A DNA stretch of 17,107 bases, from NCBI GenBank assembly GCA_041665985.1, contig JBAYHV010000017.1, forward strand, positions 1 to 17,107, in the 5' to 3' direction. A model generated the notes under the pieces. It saw only the letters and a program-made list of their open reading frames with translations. It had not been told where the DNA came from and did no database searches. Numbering within the stretch: the stretch's first letter is position 1; each line of letters begins with the position of its first letter. The stretch comes from CAIRYW01 sp041665985 (GTDB lineage Bacteria; Patescibacteriota; Minisyncoccia; Phycocordibacterales; CAIRYW01). Both the position numbers and the translations under genes were made by a program. Below are positions 12,106-17,107 of the stretch, piece after piece.

Positions 12106-12288
12106 TTAAAAACCAAAAACTTTTTCTATTATCACCTTAAATCCTGAGTCTAAAAGACCAAGATAGATCGCTCCAACGGCAGAAATTGCGACCACAATTC
12201 CAGAGAAAACTGCTGTCTGGTTTCTAGTTGGCCAGTTCACATGCTTCAATTCAGCCTTTGATTCCTTAATATATTCTGTGATTTTCAT
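12106..12288 (-). CDS. secE: Preprotein translocase subunit SecE
   Basis: The 60-residue single-span SecE holds SecY together in the SecYEG channel. Residues 1-22 give the conserved amphipathic part with 'ESKAELKHVNWPTRNQT' (9-25), the family signature before the membrane helix. Residues about 27-46 ('AVFSGIVVAISAVGAIYLGL') are the single transmembrane segment. The ATG follows an in-frame TAA only 6 bases upstream, so the start is fixed; it has no adjacent SD. It heads the secE-nusG-rplK group and is preceded by a structured leader described separately. Confidence 0.95.
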   Translation of the reverse strand: MKITEYIKESKAELKHVNWPTRNQTAVFSGIVVAISAVGAIYLGLLDSGFKVIIEKVFGF

Positions 12289-12308
12289 ATTTTATTTCGG
12301 TATTTAAA

Positions 12309-12324
12309 AACCCCTTACGGGGTT
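12309..12324 (-). terminator. GNRA-capped hairpin in the secE leader, weak terminator or attenuator
   Basis: On the minus strand AACCCC-GTAA-GGGGTT forms a 6-bp stem with a GUAA (GNRA) tetraloop, followed by TTT and then AAATA. The stem is stable but the U-tract is short. It ends 20 bases before the secE ATG, inside the leader, where a complete terminator would block the operon; attenuation or RNA stabilisation is more likely. Confidence 0.5.
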
Positions 12325-12330
12325 AATAAA

Positions 12331-12357
12331 TCACATATTACCTCCTTTAGAGAAGGT
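12331..12357 (-). promoter_or_regulatory. Sequestered SD with AUG-UGA start-stop element in the secE leader
   Basis: On the minus strand a hairpin ACCTTCT-CTAA-AGGAGGT (12357-12340, 7 bp with one G-U) buries a consensus SD, AAAGGAGGT. Four bases after GGAGG comes ATG (12336-12334), directly followed by TGA (12333-12331): a minimal start-stop ORF. secE begins 42 bases after this TGA. This is the strongest SD in the window and is not used by any long ORF. Confidence 0.5.
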
Positions 12358-12362
12358 TGTCA

Positions 12363-12391
12363 ATTTTGAGGTTTTGAGTTTAAATCACCAA
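12363..12391 (-). promoter_or_regulatory. Candidate promoter for secE-nusG-rplK
   Basis: On the minus strand TTGGTG (12391-12386) and CAAAAT (12368-12363) are spaced by 17 bases. Transcription would start near 12357, at the first base of the SD hairpin. It lies between the terminator at 12410-12443 and secE, where a promoter is expected. Both hexamers deviate from consensus. Confidence 0.4.
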
Positions 12392-12409
12392 CTTTAAGTC
12401 AAGAAACAA

Positions 12410-12443
12410 AAAATCCCCGTTCGCCTAGGCGAACGGGGATTTT
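12410..12443. terminator. Loopless 34-bp palindrome, terminator after the SIMPL gene
   Basis: Perfect palindrome AAAATCCC, CGTTCG, CCTAGG, CGAACG, GGGATTTT, located 8 bases after the stop of the minus-strand SIMPL gene. A/T ends on both sides allow bidirectional termination. Its core equals that of 485-522 minus a symmetric TCCG/CGGA block. Confidence 0.8.
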
Positions 12444-12451
12444 AAAAAAAA

Positions 12452-13237
12452 TTAATTTATCTTGTAAGTAACACTTACATTCACTGTAATTTTATTTTGT
12501 CCTACTTCAACTTGAGGAGAAACCATAGGAGCTGCTCCGCCCATACCAAATGATTCTGCTTTTGAACTATACATCATAGGAATAGGAGCATTGTCTTCAT
12601 TATAATTTGTAACCTTACCAAGCGAAACTCCAAGTTGTTTTGCTAAAATTTGAGCTTTTGTTTTTGCATTCGCAATAGCTTTCTCTCTAGCTTCTCCTTT
12701 CAAAACTTGATCATCATCAATTTTAAATGAAAGACCTGAAAGATTTGAAGCCCCAATTTTACCTACACCAGAAAGAAGATCTCCTGCGATTGAAATATCT
12801 CTTACTTTTACACTTGTTGTCTGACTTACTGTAAAACCAACAGGAAGACTACTTGAGGGACATGAAGTTGAGGTACATGGTTTATATTCATATCGAGGAT
12901 TTACATTGTAATCAGTTGTCTGAATATCTTTTGGATCAATTCCTTTTGATTTCAAAAATTCGATAGCCTTATTATTTTTGTCAGTTGCTACCTTTTGCGC
13001 TTCAGCAACAGTATTTGCATTCTCAACAATTGAAAAAGAAAAACTTGCCACATCAGGAGATGCAAAAACCTCGCCAGTGCCAGTTACAGTGATCGTATTT
13101 GAGGGGATCTCATCTCCCGCACGATTAAAAGTTTTTAGATCTGTTCCTACTTTTACCAAAAGAAAAAGAGAAAGAGCTGTAAAACTTGTAAACACCGCCC
13201 ACTTTATCCAACTATTAGAAAAAATTTGATTGTCCAT
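12452..13237 (-). CDS. SIMPL (DUF541) domain membrane-anchored protein
   Basis: The 261-residue protein has a short cytoplasmic N-terminus, one hydrophobic helix (about 12-30) and an extracytoplasmic SIMPL domain. Family features are 'ITVTGTGEVFASPDVASFSFSI' region (48-69), 'KAIEFLKSKGIDPKDIQTTDYNVNPRYEY' region (90-118), 'GFTVSQTTSVKVRD' (133-146) and the 'AREKAIANAKTKAQILAKQLGVSLGKV' helix region (177-203). Cys120 and Cys125 in 'PCTSTSCPSS' could form a disulphide. SIMPL proteins are oligomeric outer-surface or periplasmic proteins of poorly known function (BP26, YggE), linked in some species to oxidative stress. It is a stand-alone gene without an SD; its terminator separates it from the secE leader. 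Confidence 0.93.
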   Translation of the reverse strand: MDNQIFSNSWIKWAVFTSFTALSLFLLVKVGTDLKTFNRAGDEIPSNTITVTGTGEVFASPDVASFSFSIVENANTVAEAQKVATDKNNKAIEFLKSKGIDPKDIQTTDYNVNPRYEYKPCTSTSCPSSSLPVGFTVSQTTSVKVRDISIAGDLLSGVGKIGASNLSGLSFKIDDDQVLKGEAREKAIANAKTKAQILAKQLGVSLGKVTNYNEDNAPIPMMYSSKAESFGMGGAAPMVSPQVEVGQNKITVNVSVTYKIN

Positions 13238-13267
13238 AATATTTTTTTAAACTTATAATTCTAGAAA

Positions 13268-14161
13268 CTACTTCTGTAAATTATACGCCTCAAACAGATT
13301 TTCAAAAAGTGAAGCAACCGTCATAGGACCCACTCCTCCTGGAACCGGAGAAATTGCAGAAACTATTTTTTTTGCTGCTTCAAAATCAACATCTCCTACC
13401 ATTTTAATTTTTGAGCTTTCTTCAATGGTCTTTGGACCAGATACAGAGTTTGTTCCAACATCAATTATTACTTGTCCTTTTCTAAAAAAATTTTTATTAA
13501 TGAGCCCTGCCTTCCCTGCAGCAGAAACTATAATGTCACTTTCTTTTGCAAGTTTTGCAAGATCTTTTGTTTTAGTGTGAGCGACAGTTACAGTAGAATC
13601 TTCTGCAATAAAAAGCATTGCAGTTGGCTTACCAACAAGAACGGAACGTCCTACAATTAAAACTTTTTTGCCGACAAGTGAAATATTATTTTTTTTAAGA
13701 AGAGTAATAATACCTTTTGCTGTTGCTGGTACTAAGCCTTTTGGATTTTTTTTTGCATCAGAATTTTCAAATGGAGATTCATAAAGAATATTTGTATTTT
13801 TTGAATTCAAGCCATCAACATCTTTTCTGTGATCAATAGCCTCCATAATTTCATATTTATTTAAAGTTTTTGGGATAGGTAGTTGAACAATAATTCCATG
13901 AATATCTTTTCTATCATTCAATTCTTTAATAAATTTAATTAGAGAGTTATTAGAAACATTATTCGGCAATGCAAAATGATGAACTTTTGCTCCAATTTTT
14001 TCTCCGTAAGATTTCTTTCTACTTATATAACTATTTGATCCTGGATCATTTCCAATTTGAATAATAGCCAATACAGGCTTTACTTTAAGCTTTGATATTT
14101 TTAAAGCCAATTCGCCAGCTATAACTTCTGATAATTTTTTACCGTCTAAGATTTTTACCAT
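13268..14161 (-). CDS. folD: Bifunctional methylene-THF dehydrogenase / methenyl-THF cyclohydrolase
   Basis: FolD links 5,10-methylene-THF with 10-formyl-THF, balancing C1 units between ThyA and formylation reactions. The 297 residues are typical. Tyr45 and Lys49 in 'SNSYISRKKSYGEKIG' are the YxxxK catalytic pair. 'GIIVQLPIPK' (89-98) and 'DVDGLN' (114-119) line the folate site, 'VLIVGRSVLVGKPTAMLF' (167-184) is the NADP-binding loop, 'VIIDVGTNS' (231-239) follows, and the signature 'SPVPGGVGPMTVASL' (271-285) closes the protein. 'LVPATAKG' (143-150) replaces the usual 'PCTP.G', a modest deviation. It lies 30 bases after (upstream of) the SIMPL gene on the same strand and may share a transcript. 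No SD is seen. Confidence 0.96.
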   Translation of the reverse strand: MVKILDGKKLSEVIAGELALKISKLKVKPVLAIIQIGNDPGSNSYISRKKSYGEKIGAKVHHFALPNNVSNNSLIKFIKELNDRKDIHGIIVQLPIPKTLNKYEIMEAIDHRKDVDGLNSKNTNILYESPFENSDAKKNPKGLVPATAKGIITLLKKNNISLVGKKVLIVGRSVLVGKPTAMLFIAEDSTVTVAHTKTKDLAKLAKESDIIVSAAGKAGLINKNFFRKGQVIIDVGTNSVSGPKTIEESSKIKMVGDVDFEAAKKIVSAISPVPGGVGPMTVASLFENLFEAYNLQK

Positions 14162-14251
14162 TAGATTGTTTTTATTTGAGTAATTTAAAATACTTTAACA
14201 CAAAAACCACTAAAATAATTATATTAAAACCTTAATTTATATGACTTCTGC

Positions 14252-14264
14252 GAGGCTTAGCCTC
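14252..14264. repeat. Short palindrome GAGGCT-T-AGCCTC after the ABC transporter gene
   Basis: Six-base arms around one T, 7 bases past the ABC gene's stop on the minus strand. No U-tract follows. With its leading base it reads CGAGGCTTAGCCTC; CGAGGCTA also occurs in the argS terminator (1115-1122). It may be a degenerate gene-end palindrome. Confidence 0.35.
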
Positions 14265-14271
14265 CCACAAT

Positions 14272-16056
14272 TTAATCAACAAACTGTAAACTATAAAGCT
14301 TTTTATAGGTAGGGCTTTTCTCAAGTAATTCTAAATGTGTTCCAACGGCTTCAATTTGGCGATCTTTAAATACTACGATTAGGTCAGCGTGGAGAATAGT
14401 TGAAAATCTGTGTGCAATTATTATAGAAGTTCTATTTTTTATTAGCGCGTCTGTTGCTTCAGAAATTAATTTTTCACTTTCAGTATCCAAATGGCTAGTA
14501 GCTTCGTCCAAAATTAATATTTTTGGATCACGCAACACAGCACGAGCTATGCCAATTCTTTGTCTCTCCCCTCCTGAAAGTTTAATTCCTCTTTCTCCGA
14601 CAACTGTCTCATATTTATTATCTATCTTCATAATAAAATCATGGGACAAAGCAGTTTCTGCTGCTTTTTTTATCTGATCTTTCGTAACAACTGGTTTTCC
14701 GTAAGCAATATTTTCTGCAACAGTTCTTGAAAATAGATCTACTTCCTGAGGAACTACAGCTATTTGATTGCGCAGACTTTCTTGTGTGGCATCGCGGATA
14801 TCTACTCCATCAAAAAGAATTTTTCCTTCCTGAGGATCAAAAGATCTGAGAAGCAAATTAATAAATGTTGTCTTTCCGCTTCCAGAACGTCCAACTAACG
14901 CAATAGTTTTTCCTGCAGGAATTATAAGATTGATATTTTTTAACGCCCAACCTTTTTCTTTTGAATCTCCGACAAGATCTTTTTCTTGATAAGCAAAAGA
15001 AACATTTTTGAATTCAATTTGTTTTTTAAGAGGAGTAAGAGTAATCGCGTTCTTTTTATTTTTTATAAGAACAGGCTCATCTAAGATCATAAATAATCTT
15101 TCCAGTCTCGTAGTATTTCTTCTTAGTCTTGGAAAAATAACTGATAATTGAGCAAGCGGTTGGTAAGCCATATTTTGCAAAGTTATATAAAGAACAAATT
15201 GTCCGATAGTTGCCTGTCCGCTCAATACCAACCAAGCACTTAAAGAAAGAACTAATACGCGACTAGTTGTCGTAATGATCGTCTGAACATTTTCAATAAC
15301 GCCCCAAAGTCTTTCTGCTCCGTATTGGATCTCTCGAGCTTGCTCCATTAATTTTTTTTGATTTTCTGTTTCAGCAAGTTCTTGTGAAAACTTTTTTACA
15401 GTCAAAACATTTCCAGCTACATCATACCCTTCCTTAGAAACAGCTTCGAAAGCTTCATTAACCTGTTTCTCAATTTCGTAGATCTTATTTGAAATATTTT
15501 TTGTTATCAAAAAATAAATTGGAAAAGGAACGATTACAGCCAAAGCTATCCAAACATTTTGATAAAGAAGAGCCACAAAAGTACCAATAAAAACAATTAA
15601 TGGGGGGAGCAGATTTTGTCCGATAATATCGTTTAAAATTGCATAGATCGAAATACCTCCGCGTTCAATTCTTCCAATAATTTGTCCACTTGAAGATCCA
15701 TGATGAAAAAGTGCCTGCAGTTCAAGATATTTCGCGAAAGCTAAATTCCTTACCTTGTCTTCTGTCTTGGTAACTAGTTTGAACAAATGATAGTTGTAGC
15801 TTGATTGAGCAATACTACTTATCACTGTCGCAAATAAAATACTTAGAGCCGAATAAACCAATATCATCCAAGGCATTTCTCCTCCAATTCTTAAATAATT
15901 AGTTAAAGAATCAATTAAAATTTTTGAAATAAAAGGAACAGTAATATTTAATCCTTGAGCAATAATTATCAATACAAGCAAAAAAACTACGGACAATTTT
16001 CGGTCTTTTAGTAATGATAATAAACGTAGAGTTGGTGAAACTTTTTTGGTGGTCAT
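14272..16056 (-). CDS. ABC transporter, fused permease-ATPase (exporter type)
   Basis: The 594-residue half-transporter has a type I exporter membrane domain (about 20-325) with helices near 22-42, 65-85, 148-165, 168-186 and 262-285, and a cytoplasmic ATPase (about 345-590). ATPase motifs are complete: Walker A GRSGSGKTT (389-397), Q-loop 'VVPQEVDLFSRT' with Gln437, signature LSGGERQR (493-500), Walker B 'ILILDEATSHLD' (513-524) with Glu518, and switch His549 in 'IIAHRFST'. Such MsbA/multidrug-like proteins work as dimers and export lipids, peptides or drugs; the substrate cannot be read from sequence. It is the only transporter in the window. A promoter with extended -10 TGATAAAAT lies about 17 bases upstream of the ATG. 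Confidence 0.94.
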   Translation of the reverse strand: MTTKKVSPTLRLLSLLKDRKLSVVFLLVLIIIAQGLNITVPFISKILIDSLTNYLRIGGEMPWMILVYSALSILFATVISSIAQSSYNYHLFKLVTKTEDKVRNLAFAKYLELQALFHHGSSSGQIIGRIERGGISIYAILNDIIGQNLLPPLIVFIGTFVALLYQNVWIALAVIVPFPIYFLITKNISNKIYEIEKQVNEAFEAVSKEGYDVAGNVLTVKKFSQELAETENQKKLMEQAREIQYGAERLWGVIENVQTIITTTSRVLVLSLSAWLVLSGQATIGQFVLYITLQNMAYQPLAQLSVIFPRLRRNTTRLERLFMILDEPVLIKNKKNAITLTPLKKQIEFKNVSFAYQEKDLVGDSKEKGWALKNINLIIPAGKTIALVGRSGSGKTTFINLLLRSFDPQEGKILFDGVDIRDATQESLRNQIAVVPQEVDLFSRTVAENIAYGKPVVTKDQIKKAAETALSHDFIMKIDNKYETVVGERGIKLSGGERQRIGIARAVLRDPKILILDEATSHLDTESEKLISEATDALIKNRTSIIIAHRFSTILHADLIVVFKDRQIEAVGTHLELLEKSPTYKKLYSLQFVD

Positions 16057-16072
16057 ATAATTTTAATTTTAG

Positions 16073-16099
16073 ATTTTATCACATTAGTCCTACTATCAA
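16073..16099 (-). promoter_or_regulatory. Candidate promoter of the ABC transporter gene
   Basis: On the minus strand TTGATA (16099-16094) and TAAAAT (16078-16073) are separated by 15 bases. The -10 is preceded by TGA, giving an extended -10 (TGnTAAAAT) that can offset the short spacing. The ATG at 16056 is 16 bases downstream of the -10. Confidence 0.45.
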
Positions 16100-16141
16100 A
16101 AGAATAGCTGAATCATTCAAAAAAATATTGCTCGTAAAAAA

Positions 16142-16630
16142 TTATTTTTTATTTAATTCCTTTTCAGCTCGATCTGCGAGATCTGCAATAGTACTTATCT
16201 CTTCTAAAGTTAATTGTCTTGGCTTTGTATCTTTTATACAAAACACTCCAACAGGAAGTCCTGTTTCATAATCAAAGAGAGCTATTCCTGCATAAAATCT
16301 AATATAAGGAAAACCAATGACCATTGGATTATCTAAAAAACGAGGGTCTTTTTGGGTATCTTCAACGATAAAAATATTTTTCGCGAGTAGTGCATGCCCA
16401 CAAAAAGAAATTGACCTCTTCCCCTCTTTTTGATCTACCCCCTGACAAGATTTAAACCACTCCCGATCTGAATCTAGAATACTAATTATTGAGATCGGTA
16501 CTTTTAATTTCTCAATTGCCTCTTTAGTTAATGCATCAAACCTTTCCTCTGGCTCAGTATCTAAAATAGCCATGTTATGAACAGCCACTAATCTCTCATC
16601 CTCATTGTCTGGAATTGGAGCATTTTGCAT
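16142..16630 (-). CDS. Stand-alone GAF-domain protein
   Basis: The 162 residues are almost entirely one GAF domain of the type usually found at the N-terminus of diguanylate cyclases and histidine kinases: 'APIPDNEDERLVAVHNMAIL' region (4-23), 'DTEPEERFDALT' (24-35), 'VPISIISILDSDREWFKS' (44-61), 'SISFCGHALL' (73-82), 'DPRFLDNPMV' (95-104), 'IRFYAGIAL' (110-118) and 'GVFCIKDTKPR' (128-138). A short C-terminal helix (141-160) ends the protein. There is no kinase, GGDEF or other output domain, and the neighbouring genes supply none. GAF domains bind small ligands or report redox state; Cys62, 77 and 131 are present but no role is shown. It may act by protein interaction. The gene has no SD. Confidence 0.88.
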   Translation of the reverse strand: MQNAPIPDNEDERLVAVHNMAILDTEPEERFDALTKEAIEKLKVPISIISILDSDREWFKSCQGVDQKEGKRSISFCGHALLAKNIFIVEDTQKDPRFLDNPMVIGFPYIRFYAGIALFDYETGLPVGVFCIKDTKPRQLTLEEISTIADLADRAEKELNKK

Positions 16631-16706
16631 CCATTAATATTAACATAGAGAAATTATGAAGTTGTCCACAATATAAATTTGAATGGGGCAGATAAAGAGA
16701 GAAAAG

Positions 16707-16722
16707 ACCAGCTTTTGCTGGT
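16707..16722 (-). terminator. Terminator after tRNA-His
   Basis: On the minus strand ACCAGC-AAAA-GCTGGT is followed by CTTTTCTCTCTTT. The stem is 6 bp and GC-rich, and lies 14 bases after the tRNA 3' end, as expected for termination of the tRNA transcript. Confidence 0.65.
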
Positions 16723-16735
16723 TTAATCTTTCGTG

Positions 16736-16807
16736 GGCGACTAGAGAGAATCGAACTCTCGATACTTCTTCCACAAAGAAGAGTTTTACCACTAAACTAT
16801 AGTCGCC
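16736..16807 (-). tRNA. tRNA-His (anticodon GTG)
   Basis: The minus strand folds as a full cloverleaf. The acceptor stem is GCGACTA (16806-16800) with TAGTCGC (16743-16737), the anticodon arm CTTCT-TTGTGGA-AGAAG carries GTG, and the T-arm is GAGAG-TTCGATT-CTCTC. The D-loop is short (AGTTTAGTGGTAAAACT). The His identity elements are encoded: an extra G at -1 (complement of C16807) and C73 (complement of G16736). CCA is not encoded (the next bases are CAC), so it must be added by a nucleotidyltransferase. The first 16 bases of the tRNA are also the end of the same-strand HNH ORF. Confidence 0.95.
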
Positions 16808-17107
16808 ATATTTTTTCTTTTCAAAAGAAATTCTTCTTGCTTAGCCTTGTCAAAATGCACAAGATGATGGCAGTTATGACACAACCAAGCTAGATTTGTT
16901 ATATTACAGTTTTTTCTGTTTTTATCAATATGATGAACAACTAAGATCCTTTTATCCTCACATCCACATAACCCACACATCTCTACAAAATCACTATTTA
17001 TTATAATTTTTCTATAATCAATATTTAATCCTCCTTTCCACATCAAATGTTTTTCTCCCTTATACTCAGTATTTCTCCATCTAGTTTGACAAGATTTTGA
17101 ACAAAAA
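16792..17107 (-). CDS. HNH endonuclease-like protein, 5' end beyond window
   Basis: The minus-strand frame is open from the right edge to TAG at 16794-16792, giving at least 104 residues. The edge segment reads 'FCSKSCQTRWRN', then 'GEKHLMWKGG', the zinc-finger-like CxxxC and 'WKGG' module that often precedes HNH domains in small homing-type or phage-associated nucleases. The HNH core follows: 'CGLCG' (zinc), 'LVVHHIDKNRKNCNITNLAWLC' region with the His-His and Asn, and 'CHNCHHLVH'. An internal ATG at 17043 would drop the first module and is unlikely to be the true start. Such proteins cleave DNA; the target here is unknown. The last codons ('MATIV', stop) lie within the tRNA-His gene, so tRNA processing would cut the mRNA before its stop codon. 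Confidence 0.88.
   Translation of the reverse strand, partial: FCSKSCQTRWRNTEYKGEKHLMWKGGLNIDYRKIIINSDFVEMCGLCGCEDKRILVVHHIDKNRKNCNITNLAWLCHNCHHLVHFDKAKQEEFLLKRKNMATIV

Noticed and set aside
16661..16673. TTGTCCACA resembling a DnaA box
   Set aside because: Single copy with one mismatch and no neighbouring boxes, AT-rich unwinding repeats or dnaA/dnaN genes, so no origin is called.
16800..16808. tRNA-His lacking the encoded G-1
   Set aside because: A first reading paired GGCGACT with AGTCGCC and left U at -1. Aligning with T8-A9-G10 shows that the acceptor is GCGACTA and that G-1 is encoded at 16807.
16792..17107. HNH protein as part of a restriction or CRISPR system
   Set aside because: No methyltransferase, cas gene or repeat array is in view. 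The CxxxC-WKGG-HNH layout suits a solitary homing-type nuclease.

Overview
The window is AT-rich and very compact. The gene set and some details point to a Candidate Phyla Radiation (Patescibacteria) genome, most likely a Parcubacteria-like lineage. The indicators are: genes mostly without Shine-Dalgarno (SD) sequences; a short L11-NusG-SecE block with no rplA next to rplK; a secreted protein opening with a 'SYQGHLTDSGGNLLGG'-type domain common in these bacteria; many intergenic palindromes; and a lone GAF protein. Stops are TAA or TAG in all complete genes except one (TGA at 3593). Glycines are encoded by GGN, so the standard bacterial code fits. The lineage call is inference; no 16S or marker comparison could be made.

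Layout, left to right. 1-297 (-): start of a secreted surface protein, cut by the window edge. 565-1056 (-): DoxX-family membrane protein with a Cys-rich tail. 1167-3523 (-): argS and tmk, overlapping by one base. 3593-4117 (-): an unrecognised gene with foreign-looking codon use. 4263-5489 (-) and 5728-6660 (+): divergent glyA and thyA around a structured 238-bp intergenic region. 6661-6925: a GC-richer spacer of repeats and hairpins. 6926-8029 (-) and 8109-8450 (+): a double-length dCTP deaminase divergent from a MazG-like pyrophosphohydrolase. 8451-8588: a long inverted repeat. 8592-10292 (-): Pif1-like helicase. 10411-10908 (+): DHFR-like reductase. 10984-12288 (-): secE-nusG-rplK, behind an unusual leader. 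12452-13237 (-): SIMPL-domain protein. 13268-14161 (-): folD. 14272-16056 (-): ABC exporter. 16142-16630 (-): GAF protein. 16736-16807 (-): tRNA-His(GTG). 16792-17107 (-): HNH protein that runs into the tRNA and off the right edge.

The main functional theme is thymidylate and one-carbon metabolism. Within about 11 kb lie Dcd (dCTP to dUTP), a MazG-like enzyme (possibly dUTP to dUMP), ThyA (dUMP to dTMP), Tmk (dTMP to dTDP), GlyA (methylene-THF supply), a DHFR-like reductase (THF regeneration) and FolD (C1 oxidation state). They lie on both strands in several transcription units, so this is a neighbourhood rather than an operon.

The less ordinary signals are mostly non-coding. They include a secE leader with a sequestered strong SD, an AUG-UGA minimal ORF and a GNRA hairpin; a possible pseudoknot between glyA and thyA; a 22-bp inverted repeat around 94 bp at the mazG/helicase junction; two related loopless CCTAGG-centred palindromes at gene ends; and a tRNA-His overlapped by a same-strand HNH ORF. 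No CRISPR array, rRNA, complete insertion sequence or prophage module was found.
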